A DNA stretch of 64,000 nucleotides from JADKIH01 sp049363815. Lineage in GTDB: Bacteria; Bacteroidota; Bacteroidia; AKYH767-A; 2013-40CM-41-45. The translations under genes and the position numbers were made by a program. This document shows positions 16,889 to 26,810 of this stretch, one piece after another; position 1 is the stretch's first letter, and each line of letters opens with the position of its first letter. A model generated the notes under the pieces. It had not been told where the DNA came from. It was given only the letters and a program-made list of their open reading frames with translations, and searched no databases. Location: the NCBI GenBank assembly GCA_049363815.1, contig JBMQEM010000097.1:4456-68455 (forward strand), given 5' to 3'.

Positions 16889-19543
16889 ATGAATATACTT
16901 GACATAAGGGTCATGAAAGGCCCGAATTATTGGTCTATACGTCGTCACAAATTAGTTGTGATGAAATTAGATATTGAAGAGCTTGAAGATTTACCTACTA
17001 ACAAGATTGCAGGATTCTCTGAACGACTGGAAAAAGTTTTTCCTTCTATGTATTCACACGAATGTTCTGAAGGACACGCTGGCGGATTTTTCAAAAGAGT
17101 AAAGGAAGGTACTTGGATGGGTCACGTTGTAGAACATCTTGCCCTGGAAATCCAAACGCTTGCAGGAATGGATTGTGGTTTTGGACGTACCCGTAGCACA
17201 GGCCAGCATGGAGTGTATAATGTTGTCTTCAATTACATGGAAGAGAAAGTCGGGATCTATGCTGCTAAAGCTGCAGTCAGAATAGCCGATGCTCTGGTAA
17301 AAAATATTCATTACGATCTTGCCGATGATATCCAACGCATGCGTGAGATCCGTGAAGATGACCGTCTGGGTCCTTCAACAGGTTCTATAGTTGATGAAGC
17401 GATCAAGAGAAAAATTCCTTGGATAAGATTAAATAAACATTCACTTGTTCAACTTGGCTACGGTAAAAATCAACATCGCATCCAGGCTACTGTTGCCAGC
17501 ACAACTTCATCGATTGCAGTTGAAGTGGCATGTGATAAAGAAGAAACAAAAAATTTACTGGAAGCAGCTTCCATACCTGTTCCTCGCGGCCGGGTCGTAT
17601 ATGATGAAGAAGATCTTGAATCCGCAGTAAGAAGAATTGGTTATCCGATTGTCCTCAAACCTGTAGGTGGTAATCATGGTCGTGGTGCAACTATCAATGT
17701 ACAGAACTGGGAAGAAGCGAAGGAAGCTCTTACACTTGCGAAACGAGTATCACGTGGTGTGATCGTTGAAAAATTCATCACCGGATATGATTACCGTTTA
17801 TTGGTTGTCAATTATAAATTCATTGCCGGTGCTAAACGTACTCCGGCAATGGTCACAGGTGATGGTGTACATACCGTACAACAACTCATCGATATTGTAA
17901 ACAGCGATCCGCGCCGTGGATATGGTCATGAAAAAGTTCTGACTGCGATCAAGATCGACGATACTACTCTTGCAATGTTGCAGGAAAAAAATCTCACACT
18001 TGAATCTGTAATTCCAAAAGGAGAAGAACTTCACCTGAAACGGACTGCCAATCTTTCTACCGGTGGAACTTCAACTGATGTTACAGAGATCGTACATCCG
18101 TTCAATGTTTTTCTTGCTGAACGTATTGCCCGTATCATCGGACTCGATATTTGCGGTATTGATATCATGAGTCCTGATATCCGTGAACCTCTTCATGAAA
18201 ATGGAGCGGCTGTCCTTGAAGTAAATGCCGGACCTGGTTTCCGTATGCACATAGCTCCTGCAGAAGGCCTGCCTCGTAACGTGGCTGAACCTGTCATCGA
18301 TATGCTTTATCCACCCGGAAGTACAGCACGTATTCCTATCATTGCTGTTTCGGGAACAAATGGAAAAACGACAACAACACGGTTGATCGCTCACATTGTA
18401 AAAACAATGGGACATAAAGTAGGTTTCACTACAACTGATGGAATTTATATTCAGAATCAAATGGTGGAAAAAGGTGATTGCACCGGTCCGCTGAGTGCTG
18501 AATTTGTTCTCCGCGATCCAACAGTAGATTTTGCTGTACTTGAATGTGCGCGTGGCGGTATACTTAAAGCCGGACTCGGATTCCATAATTGCGATATCAG
18601 TATCGTTACGAATGTTGCTGCCGATCATCTTGGATTAAAAGATATCAATACTCTTGAAGAAATGGCTCGAGTAAAAAGTGTTGTAGCTGAAAGTATTCTT
18701 CCGGAAGGAACCTGCATTCTGAATGCTGATGACGATCTGGTCTATGATATGCGCAGAAACATAAAAGGCAATGTTGCATTGTTCAGTCTGGATGAAAATA
18801 ATCCACGTATAATAAAACATACAGAGGGCGGCGGACTTGCAGCCATTGTTGAAAACGGCTATGTGACGATCTGTAAAGGAACATGGAAGATCAGAATTGA
18901 TAAAGTGATCAATATTCCGTTGACGTTTTCCGGTAAAGCTGTGTTTATGATCCAGAATATTCTTCCGGCTGTACTGGCAGGATTTATCCGTGGATTCAAA
19001 GTAGATGATATCCGGTTGGCGCTTGAAACATTTATCCCTTCACCGACACAGACACCGGGCCGGATGAATATGTTCCAGTTCCGCAATTTCAATGTCATGG
19101 TCGATTATGCACATAACCCTGCCGGATTCCAGGCGATAGCCAGGTTCCTTGACAGGATAGAAGCTAAACCGAAGGTTGGAATCATTGCAGGAGTAGGGGA
19201 CAGAAGAGACGAAGATATCGTTCAACTTGGAACAGTTGCTTCACAGATGTTTGATGAGATCATCATCCGTCAGGATAAAAACCTGCGCGGACGAAGTGAA
19301 TCAGAGATCATAGATCTTATGATGAAAGGTATTCAAACGGATGATCCGAAAAAGAAAGTGATGATCATTCCGAAAGAATCCGAAGCGATCGATCATGCAA
19401 TCAAAAATGCAAAGAAAGGTGCTTTTATAGTAATCTGTAGTGATGTCGTTCCTGATGCTTTAGAGCAAATACTTAAATACAAAGAGGAGGAAGATAATTT
19501 TGCAATTCATAAAGAAGATATTCCTTCTCCAACAATTATGTAA
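16889..19543 (+). CDS. cphA: cyanophycin synthetase
   Basis: This enzyme polymerises Asp and Arg into cyanophycin without a template, using ATP. I start at the ATG at 16889 because it gives the family-typical MNILDIRVMKGPNYWS; a TTG 33 nt upstream is also in frame. The 884-residue protein has the N-terminal domain (1-160), an ATP-grasp domain (~205-470; VLKPVGGNHGRG, LEVNAGPGFRMH) that adds Asp to the backbone, and a Mur-ligase-like domain with P-loop SGTNGKTTTTR (~487-497) that adds Arg, followed by a C-terminal lobe (VDYAHNPAGFQAIARF). The length is normal for CphA. cphB is divergent upstream. Confidence 0.95.
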   Translation: MNILDIRVMKGPNYWSIRRHKLVVMKLDIEELEDLPTNKIAGFSERLEKVFPSMYSHECSEGHAGGFFKRVKEGTWMGHVVEHLALEIQTLAGMDCGFGRTRSTGQHGVYNVVFNYMEEKVGIYAAKAAVRIADALVKNIHYDLADDIQRMREIREDDRLGPSTGSIVDEAIKRKIPWIRLNKHSLVQLGYGKNQHRIQATVASTTSSIAVEVACDKEETKNLLEAASIPVPRGRVVYDEEDLESAVRRIGYPIVLKPVGGNHGRGATINVQNWEEAKEALTLAKRVSRGVIVEKFITGYDYRLLVVNYKFIAGAKRTPAMVTGDGVHTVQQLIDIVNSDPRRGYGHEKVLTAIKIDDTTLAMLQEKNLTLESVIPKGEELHLKRTANLSTGGTSTDVTEIVHPFNVFLAERIARIIGLDICGIDIMSPDIREPLHENGAAVLEVNAGPGFRMHIAPAEGLPRNVAEPVIDMLYPPGSTARIPIIAVSGTNGKTTTTRLIAHIVKTMGHKVGFTTTDGIYIQNQMVEKGDCTGPLSAEFVLRDPTVDFAVLECARGGILKAGLGFHNCDISIVTNVAADHLGLKDINTLEEMARVKSVVAESILPEGTCILNADDDLVYDMRRNIKGNVALFSLDENNPRIIKHTEGGGLAAIVENGYVTICKGTWKIRIDKVINIPLTFSGKAVFMIQNILPAVLAGFIRGFKVDDIRLALETFIPSPTQTPGRMNMFQFRNFNVMVDYAHNPAGFQAIARFLDRIEAKPKVGIIAGVGDRRDEDIVQLGTVASQMFDEIIIRQDKNLRGRSESEIIDLMMKGIQTDDPKKKVMIIPKESEAIDHAIKNAKKGAFIVICSDVVPDALEQILKYKEEEDNFAIHKEDIPSPTIM

Positions 19544-19858
19544 GTGATTTCCATTCCTGTCTTATTAAGATAGAAAAATAGATAGAGCACCATCCCGATA
19601 ACTATCGGTACACAAGAAGACCACGGATCAATTCCGTGGTCTTCTTGCGAATAGGCGATCTTGTTTATTTTATTTATGTTGATCGAGAATGCCATTTTTT
19701 TAAACAATTCCACCTGACAAATATTTTTTCAAACTCTTCTTACATTAGTTTTTTGGCCTTTAATGTTAATTATTGCCCTTTTTTTTTGATTCTTGGAACA
19801 TTTTTCATCCGATTCGAGTAAAAAATCGATAATTCTTACAGTTAATTCTCTTAACCCT
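19544..19858. other. intergenic gap with a 15-bp hairpin
   Basis: This gap between cphA and the first SprB-like gene holds one clear structure: arms 19613-19627 and 19633-19647 are perfectly complementary over 15 nt around a 5-nt loop (TCAAT). It lies 69 nt after cphA. No T-run follows, so it is a possible but imperfect terminator. The rest is AT-rich. The next ORF can be extended to a TTG at 19793, which I judge too far upstream. Confidence 0.55.
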
Positions 19859-22800
19859 ATGCTGACTTTTACTCAAACAAGTGAAACCCACAGTAGTATG
19901 CGTCCTTTCCTTCGCAGACTCATTTTGATTATTTCGATTGCAGCTACTCTTGGGATCTTACCTCGAAAAGCATTTGCAACACACATGGCAGGAGCAGATA
20001 TTTCCTATACCTGTCTGGGTGGAAATTCTTATAGAATAGAATTGACATTTTATCGAGACTGTGCAGGTTCACAAGCACTTTCTGAAGTCTATCTGGATTT
20101 TACATCAGCCAGTTGCGGACAGTCGTTTCAACAGACATTGGTTGTAGAAGATAGTTCGGAGATTGCTTATCCCTGTCCATCACAAACAACAAAATGTACA
20201 GATCCGAATTCCCCAAACCCCGGCATTAAACAATATATCTATTCACAGATAGTAAACCTTCCTGCACAGTGTAATGACTGGATCATAGGGTGGGAGTACT
20301 GTTGCCGGAATTGTGATATCACAACTATGGTGCAGCAGACTCCTTGTGTAGAAGGATCGAATCCCGGTCTTTACATTGAGACCACACTTGATAATCTGAA
20401 TATCACTTGTAATTCTTCACCTGTATTTTCAAATATTCCGATTGCCTTTGTTTGTGTCGGGCAACCCTTTACATATAATCACGGTGTGATCGATCCAAAT
20501 GGAGATTCTCTTGTTTATTCGCTTGTGGATCCATTGACCAGCGATTCATTCCATAGCCCGATCCCTTATTTACCGGGATTTTCAGCTACTAATCCAATAA
20601 CATCTTCTACAGGTGTAACAATAGATGCAGTAACAGGAGATATTTCCTTTACTCCAACTCAACAGGAAGTTGGTGTTCTTTCCGTACTCGTACAGGAATA
20701 CAGAAATGGTGTATTGATCGGAAGTGTGGTGCGTGATATGGAAATTTATATCACTCCGTGTACAAATAATATTCCTACAGCCACCGGAATAAACGGATCC
20801 AATTCCAGAGATACAACCGTTTGTCCGGGAACTTCTTTCTGCTTTGATATTTTTTCGGATGATATAGATTCTAATCAGGTCGTTACAATGACCTGGAATC
20901 AGGGTATTGCCGGAGCAACATTCACTGTTACCGGTTTCCCTTTTCCTACCGGAGAATTTTGCTGGACAGCCCCATCTGTCAATGTAAGTACTTTACCATA
21001 CACATTTACCGTTACTGTTACCGATAATGCTTGTCCAAGTAATGGATATCAGACTTATTCTTTCAATATATATGTCAATACTCCAATTCAAAGTGTCAGT
21101 ACAACTGATATTTCATGTAATGGAGCGGCAGATGGTACTGCAACTGCATTAACTACCAGTCCGACGGGTAATTACTCGTTTTTGTGGACACCCGGAGGAC
21201 AAACCACTCAAACAATCACCGGATTATCAGCAGGAAATTATTCTGTTTCTGTCATTGACAGTGTGAGCGGATGCTCTGCGTCTGCAACAACAACGATTGT
21301 CGATCCTCCTGTGATCACTGATAGTATTTTTTCAACAGGAACTCCGTGTACCGGTAATGGTTTTGCCGTAGTATTCGCTTCAGGCGGTACCGGTGCATTA
21401 ACTTATAGCTGGAATACAGTTCCGCCAACACTGAATGATACTGTCAGTGGATTATCCGCAGGCACCTACTTTGTTACTATCACTGATGCAAACGGTTGTT
21501 CAGTTACAGATTCTGTAGATGTAGCAACAGGACCAAGTTCAGTTGTGGTAACAGTTGATACTGTTGCAACATTGAATTGTTTTACGGATACTACCGGTTT
21601 TGCAAGTGTTTCGGCAACAGGTGGAACTCCCGGATACACTTATGTATGGAATACAGTGCCCGTTCAGACAGGTCCGCTTGCCACTAATTTATCGCCGGGA
21701 ATTTATACTGTAACAGTCACTGATTCTGTAGGATGTTCTTCAACTCAGAACGCCAATGTCTCTTCACCACCTGCAATTGTCTTGACCGGAACCAGTACTC
21801 CTGCCGGATGTAATCTTGCTGATGGTAGTGCCACTGTAAGTGTAAGTGGAGGAGTTCCGGGATATTCTTATACCTGGGATACGCTTTCAGTAACTACACC
21901 AACTTTAAATAATGTTCCAGCAGGAATCTATACTGTCACAGTTCTTGATACAAATAATTGTATTTCATCACTTGATGTAGCAGTATCAAATACTACTATT
22001 CCACCTCCTGCTGTAAATATTGATCAGATAATTGCATGTAATGGAAATTCAAATGCAACAGTGATCATCGTCCCTCAGGGCGGTACTTCACCTTTTACTT
22101 TTACATGGGATGGATCTGCTTCAAATGATACCATTACCAATCTTGGCGCCGGAACATACATTGCAGGAGTAACTGATTCTGCAGGATGTTCTTCATTTAC
22201 AACGATAGTAATTACAGAACCTGCTGTTCTTGGAGTAAATCTGCTTTCAAGCACCGCAAGTTGTTTTGGCGAAAACAATGGCCGGGCAATTGTTTCTCCG
22301 GCCGGCGGAACAGGTCCTTATACATATTCCTGGTCACCGGTAGGTGGCAACGATTCAATTGCTCAGAATTTACCTCCTGATACTTATGTTGTAACAGTTA
22401 CTGATACGAACGGATGTACTGCTACAACTTCAACTGTGATCACGGAAAATACTCAGATAAACATTCTTGTTGTCTCAACAGTAAATGCAACTTGTCATGG
22501 AAGTAATGACGGTTCAATCGATCTTACGACAACAGGCAGTAACCCATTATCATTTAACTGGAATCAGGGCGAAGCGTTTACCGAAGACCTTACAAATATT
22601 GATGCCGGTCCATATACTGTTGTTGTAACGGATGGGGCAGGTTGTACTTCTTCTTTAACAATCAGTGTTTCCCAGCCTCCGGCAATACCTGTTGATGCTG
22701 GTGTTAGTACATCGATTTGTAATGATGCAGATTCATATCAGTTAGATGCTAATTTGGCTCCCGGAACAACCGGGGTTTGGTCGACATCAACAGGTGGTGT

Positions 22801-23704
22801 GACCTTCAGCAGCTCAACTGATCCAGATGCTATGGTATTCAATTTAAATCCGGGACAAACATTTTTAACCTGGACGGTATCGGATGGTACTTGTCAGGCT
22901 TCACAAACTATTACGATATCGTATAACAATTCCATTTTCTCAATCGCTGGAAACGATGTTCAGATCTGTGACTTTGGTTCTGCTCAATTGAATGGAAATC
23001 TACCTTCAACTTTCACAGGTTACTGGTCAGGTTTTCCTGTTACATTCAATGATTCAACGTTGTATAATGCAACAGCCAATGCTAGTGTTTACGGAACTAA
23101 CGAACTTATCTGGACAATTGTAAACAGTCAGTGTGTCGATACTGATACACTATTATTCATTGTCGATGAACCAGTAACTGCAGATGCGGGGCCTTTTGAT
23201 ATCGCTTGTGAAAACAAGGGAGAAGTAGTAGCGGTCTCACCTTTCGTAGGTTCAGGTCAGTGGAGTGTTTATTTTCTTGATACCAATGCAACAGCAACTT
23301 TTGTAGATCCGACAATAGAAAATACAGAAGTCAATAATCTGCATCTTGGTTTGAATAATCTTGTATGGACAGTTGTCAATGGTGTTTGTACAGCATCTGA
23401 TACAACTTCACTTTATTATGACATTGCATGTGAACTTGAATTACCAACCGGTTTTACACCAAATGGTGACACTTATAATGACGGTTATGAAATCAAAGGC
23501 ATTGAAGGTTATCCTTTAAATGTATTCAGAGTGTTCAACCGTTGGGGGAATGAAGTTTATACAAAAGAGGACTATAAAAATACTGACTGGAAGGGTCAGA
23601 ATAACAGCGGAAATGAATTGCCGGAAGCAACTTACTTCGTGATCCTGGAAATCAAGAACACAGAGATCAAGCTAAGTACTTACGTTGACCTTCGTAAAAA
23701 TTAA
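19859..23704 (+). CDS. SprB-repeat adhesin with T9SS type B sorting domain (shorter paralogue)
   Basis: A large secreted protein of about 1281 residues. Start choice: ATG at 19859, or 19898, which yields a clean signal peptide beginning MRPFLRRLILIISIAATLG and ending KAFA. The mature N-terminus (THMAGADISYTC ... TFYRDC) opens a ~350-residue Cys-rich domain with a CCRNC motif. Then come about seven SprB-type repeats of ~75-80 residues, most with a core such as SCNGAADGTA or SCFGENNGRA ending ...GLSAGxYxVxVTDxxGC. After ~300 less regular beta-sandwich residues, the C-terminus (FTPNGDTYNDGYEI ... FNRWGNEVY ... ATYFVILEIK) is the CHU_C/type B T9SS domain. SprB-family adhesins in Flavobacterium are moved along the cell surface during gliding. 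PorP/SprF follows 33 nt downstream. Confidence 0.9.
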   Translation: MLTFTQTSETHSSMRPFLRRLILIISIAATLGILPRKAFATHMAGADISYTCLGGNSYRIELTFYRDCAGSQALSEVYLDFTSASCGQSFQQTLVVEDSSEIAYPCPSQTTKCTDPNSPNPGIKQYIYSQIVNLPAQCNDWIIGWEYCCRNCDITTMVQQTPCVEGSNPGLYIETTLDNLNITCNSSPVFSNIPIAFVCVGQPFTYNHGVIDPNGDSLVYSLVDPLTSDSFHSPIPYLPGFSATNPITSSTGVTIDAVTGDISFTPTQQEVGVLSVLVQEYRNGVLIGSVVRDMEIYITPCTNNIPTATGINGSNSRDTTVCPGTSFCFDIFSDDIDSNQVVTMTWNQGIAGATFTVTGFPFPTGEFCWTAPSVNVSTLPYTFTVTVTDNACPSNGYQTYSFNIYVNTPIQSVSTTDISCNGAADGTATALTTSPTGNYSFLWTPGGQTTQTITGLSAGNYSVSVIDSVSGCSASATTTIVDPPVITDSIFSTGTPCTGNGFAVVFASGGTGALTYSWNTVPPTLNDTVSGLSAGTYFVTITDANGCSVTDSVDVATGPSSVVVTVDTVATLNCFTDTTGFASVSATGGTPGYTYVWNTVPVQTGPLATNLSPGIYTVTVTDSVGCSSTQNANVSSPPAIVLTGTSTPAGCNLADGSATVSVSGGVPGYSYTWDTLSVTTPTLNNVPAGIYTVTVLDTNNCISSLDVAVSNTTIPPPAVNIDQIIACNGNSNATVIIVPQGGTSPFTFTWDGSASNDTITNLGAGTYIAGVTDSAGCSSFTTIVITEPAVLGVNLLSSTASCFGENNGRAIVSPAGGTGPYTYSWSPVGGNDSIAQNLPPDTYVVTVTDTNGCTATTSTVITENTQINILVVSTVNATCHGSNDGSIDLTTTGSNPLSFNWNQGEAFTEDLTNIDAGPYTVVVTDGAGCTSSLTISVSQPPAIPVDAGVSTSICNDADSYQLDANLAPGTTGVWSTSTGGVTFSSSTDPDAMVFNLNPGQTFLTWTVSDGTCQASQTITISYNNSIFSIAGNDVQICDFGSAQLNGNLPSTFTGYWSGFPVTFNDSTLYNATANASVYGTNELIWTIVNSQCVDTDTLLFIVDEPVTADAGPFDIACENKGEVVAVSPFVGSGQWSVYFLDTNATATFVDPTIENTEVNNLHLGLNNLVWTVVNGVCTASDTTSLYYDIACELELPTGFTPNGDTYNDGYEIKGIEGYPLNVFRVFNRWGNEVYTKEDYKNTDWKGQNNSGNELPEATYFVILEIKNTEIKLSTYVDLRKN

Positions 23705-23737
23705 TCTATAAAATTGAAGCCACAAAAAATCTATAAT

Positions 23738-24667
23738 ATGAAGAGGATTTACATTTCAGCTTTGCTGATGTTTTTTAGTGTAGCCGGCTATTGTCAGCAG
23801 GACATTTTAGTTAGCCAGTACATGTTCAATCATTTACTTTTGAACCCTGCCTACGCAGGAAGTAAGGACTATATGATGGCAACCTTACTTTACCGTAAGC
23901 AATGGGTCGATTTCAAAGGTGCACCAACTACACAGGTGGCTTCTTTGCATGGACCGGTAGGTTTAACAAAATTCGGTTGGGGAGCATCTATCAGTCATGA
24001 TAAGATCGGAGTTACTGACCGTACAGATGCCTACCTTAATGCTGCATATCATCTTCCGGTTGGACCGAAGATGAAATTGAGTCTTGGCTTAAGAGCAGGG
24101 GGTGGATATTATAGTTATAAAAACAGTGATCTCATCTATTGGGATTCTAACGATCCGCTTTTTGCAGGAGATAAAACAAGTAAGTTTATTCCGAATTTAG
24201 GAGCCGGAGCATATTTGTATACAGACAAGTTTTATGCTGGCGTTTCTGTTCCGAATGTCATTTCTTATGATACCACGAAAGTACTTAGTTTAAATATGAG
24301 TGGAAATGTTGTTCCTAATCAGGTGCGCCATTATTTTGCTACTGCAGGTGTTGCAATAGAAGTGAATCCGGATGTGGTGATCAAGCCAAGTGTGCTTGTG
24401 AAATATGTTCAGAATGCTCCTGTTGAAGCCGACTTTAATGTGAATTTTTTACTTGCACAGGTTCTTTGGGTAGGAGGTAGCTATCGTACGGGAGACAGTT
24501 TTGTTGCATTGCTTGAATTGCAATTGACAAAGAAATTCAGATTAGGATATAGCTATGATTTTACCACAACTGATATGAAAAACTATTCATCAGGCTCGCA
24601 TGAGATCATGATCGGTTATGATTTCGGATATGATATCATGAAAGTTAAAACACCACGCTACTTCTAA
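23738..24667 (+). CDS. PorP/SprF family T9SS outer-membrane protein
   Basis: A 309-residue beta-barrel protein. I start at the ATG at 23738, giving the signal peptide MKRIYISALLMFFSVAGYCQ; an in-frame TTG lies 24 nt upstream. The family signature follows: QDILVSQYMFNHLLLNPAYAGS, then RKQWVDFKGAPTTQ and the HGPV segment, alternating barrel strands, and an ending LGYSYDFTTTDM ... GSHEIMIGYDF. SprF in Flavobacterium johnsoniae is needed for secretion and attachment of SprB, and PorP-type proteins bind type B sorting domains. Its place right after a type B adhesin gene fits that role; it may also serve the second adhesin downstream. Confidence 0.93.
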   Translation: MKRIYISALLMFFSVAGYCQQDILVSQYMFNHLLLNPAYAGSKDYMMATLLYRKQWVDFKGAPTTQVASLHGPVGLTKFGWGASISHDKIGVTDRTDAYLNAAYHLPVGPKMKLSLGLRAGGGYYSYKNSDLIYWDSNDPLFAGDKTSKFIPNLGAGAYLYTDKFYAGVSVPNVISYDTTKVLSLNMSGNVVPNQVRHYFATAGVAIEVNPDVVIKPSVLVKYVQNAPVEADFNVNFLLAQVLWVGGSYRTGDSFVALLELQLTKKFRLGYSYDFTTTDMKNYSSGSHEIMIGYDFGYDIMKVKTPRYF

Positions 24668-24719
24668 TTATTTGTAATATCACACATTGCATTAACAAAG
24701 CTTGTAAAAACACCATCGA

Positions 24720-26618
24720 ATGAATAAAAAATTATTGTCTGTTGCTCTCCTGGCTGCTGCTTTTCTTTTAACCGGCTGCGCAAGTTATCATCTTAGACAG
24801 GGAAATCGTCTTTATAAAGACCTTGCTTATAGCATGGCCATTGAAGAATATCAAAAAGGCCTTAGCAAAAAAGAGAATGCAGCAGCACGGATCAATCTTG
24901 CTGAAAGCTACAGGAAGATGAACAATCTTCAGAAAGCAGAAGAAGAGTATGCCAAGGTGGTTTTACTCCCGGAAGCTGAACCGATCCATAAATTGCGTTA
25001 TGGCCAGCTTCTTATGAGAAGCGGAAAATATGTTGTAGCCCGTTCATATTTTGAATTGTATCTGCAGGCAAATCCAAACGACCAGGCAGTTGCGAAATTG
25101 AAGTCAAGCTGTGACAGTATAGAGATCTGGCAAAAAGATTCTGCTAAATACACGATACAATCATCTTCCCTGAATTCAGGGCAAAGTAATTTCAGTCCGG
25201 TATGGTACAAGGATGGTATTGCATTCACCAGCGACAGAAATTCAAAAGCAAAGAATTATGCCTGGACCGGTCGCCCGTTTCTTGAAATGTATTATTCAAA
25301 AGGAAATCTGGAAAGCGGTTTTGCAAATCCAACTCCTATAGGTGAGATCAATGGTGTTTATCATGATGGTCCTGCTACTTTCAGTTCAAAAGGTGATACA
25401 ATGTATTTCACAAGAAATAACTATGTGAAAAAGAAAGTAGAGAAATCTTCAGAAGATGTTGTTGATCTTAAGATCTTCAGAGTTGTTAAGAAAGATACTT
25501 CATGGACTGGACTTTCGGAATTTGAATACAATAGCAAAGAATACAGTACTGGCCATCCGGCTTTGAATGCTGATGGATCTAAAATGTACTTCGTCAGTGA
25601 TATGCCAGGAGGGTTAGGTGGAACTGATATTTATGTTGTTGAAAGAATGAACAATGCTTGGAGTAAACCTGTAAATCTGGGACCAAATATCAATACACCT
25701 TATAATGAAATGTTCCCGATGATCTGGAAAGATTCAATTCTTTATTTCAGTTCTGAAGGCCATTATAATATGGGTGGACTGGATATTTTCTATAGTGGGA
25801 AAGATCAGAATTCCTGGAAGGAAGCCCGCAATATGGGTTATCCGCTTAATACCAGTTTCGATGATTTTGGAGTTGCTTTAAATGACAGCGGCACTGCCGG
25901 AATCTTGTCTAGTAACAGGAATGCAAAGAATACCATGCAGGATAACCTGTACACTTTTACAATCAACGATCTCCGCTTCTCGCTTGAAGGAATTGCAGTG
26001 GATAAAACCACACAGGAACCGGTTGCAGGTGTAACAGTTGAATTGACAAATACAATTACCAACAAAAAGGAAAGTGTGATCACAGGACCTGACGGGAAAT
26101 TCTATTTCAAATTGAATCCTGAAACTTCATATAATGTTGTTGGAACTAAAGACGGATACTTCACAAATACTGAACCAGTGACCACTGTTGGAAAGATCAG
26201 AAGTGAGAATATGTTTGTGAAGTTAAAACTGGAACTGGAACGAATCATTGTGGACAAACCTATCGTTTTGAAAAATATCTATTACGATCTTGATAAATGG
26301 GATATCCGACCGGATGCTGCTTTGGAACTCAATAACCTTGTCCAGATCATGGAAGAGAATCCGGCTATCAGTATTGAATTAGGATCTCACACAGATTCGC
26401 GTGCAGATGATAAATACAACGATGTTCTTTCACAGAAACGTGCGGAGGCGGCTGTCAGCTACATCGTTTCTAAAGGTGTAAGTCAGTCAAGGATCACTGC
26501 AAAAGGTTATGGTGAAACTCAATTGGTGAACCGCTGTTCTAATAATATCGCATGCTCTGAAGAAGAACATCAGGCAAACAGAAGAACGGAGTTCAAAGTG
26601 GTTTCAATTGCGAAATAA
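24720..26618 (+). CDS. PorE-like OmpA-family lipoprotein (TPR, PD40 propeller, CRD, OmpA)
   Basis: A 632-residue lipoprotein. The lipobox LTGC places the lipidated Cys near residue 19. Domains in order: TPR-like helices (~25-130, with YQKGLSKKENAAARINLAESYRK), PD40/WD40-like propeller blades (~145-400, e.g. GIAFTSDRN, MYFVSDMPGGLGGTDIYV, LYFSSEGHYNMGGLDIF), a carboxypeptidase-regulatory-like domain (~420-490, DKTTQEPVAGVTVELTN) and an OmpA peptidoglycan-binding domain (~510-630, NIYYDLDKWDIRPDA ... GSHTDSRADDKYN). This architecture matches PorE, a T9SS component that anchors the system to peptidoglycan. It lies 52 nt after the PorP/SprF gene and ends at a strong terminator. Confidence 0.88.
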   Translation: MNKKLLSVALLAAAFLLTGCASYHLRQGNRLYKDLAYSMAIEEYQKGLSKKENAAARINLAESYRKMNNLQKAEEEYAKVVLLPEAEPIHKLRYGQLLMRSGKYVVARSYFELYLQANPNDQAVAKLKSSCDSIEIWQKDSAKYTIQSSSLNSGQSNFSPVWYKDGIAFTSDRNSKAKNYAWTGRPFLEMYYSKGNLESGFANPTPIGEINGVYHDGPATFSSKGDTMYFTRNNYVKKKVEKSSEDVVDLKIFRVVKKDTSWTGLSEFEYNSKEYSTGHPALNADGSKMYFVSDMPGGLGGTDIYVVERMNNAWSKPVNLGPNINTPYNEMFPMIWKDSILYFSSEGHYNMGGLDIFYSGKDQNSWKEARNMGYPLNTSFDDFGVALNDSGTAGILSSNRNAKNTMQDNLYTFTINDLRFSLEGIAVDKTTQEPVAGVTVELTNTITNKKESVITGPDGKFYFKLNPETSYNVVGTKDGYFTNTEPVTTVGKIRSENMFVKLKLELERIIVDKPIVLKNIYYDLDKWDIRPDAALELNNLVQIMEENPAISIELGSHTDSRADDKYNDVLSQKRAEAAVSYIVSKGVSQSRITAKGYGETQLVNRCSNNIACSEEEHQANRRTEFKVVSIAK

Positions 26619-26636
26619 AATCATAAATAAGTTGAG

Positions 26637-26666
26637 AAAAAGACCGGTCTATCCGGTCTTTTTTTT
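26637..26666 (+). terminator. rho-independent terminator after PorE-like gene
   Basis: AGACCGG at 26641-26647 pairs with CCGGTCT at 26653-26659 around TCTAT, extended by A/T pairs and followed by a run of T (26660-26666). It lies about 20 nt after the stop codon and separates the adhesin/PorP/PorE operon from the second adhesin. Confidence 0.85.
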
Positions 26667-26810
26667 GCCCAAAAGTGTCTGGTTTTAGAGAGAAAAATGT
26701 TGAAAAGTGTGTTTAAATGATTAATGTGTCAGGGGATAGGAGAGCCTTAAGTTTTATGAACTTTCCAACTTATTATAAATGGACAGTTCTGTCTTTTAAC
26801 ACACAAATTC

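Noticed and set aside
18071..18628. 185-codon minus-strand frame inside cphA
   Set aside because: Antisense to a well-supported conserved gene; composition looks like a reverse-strand shadow.
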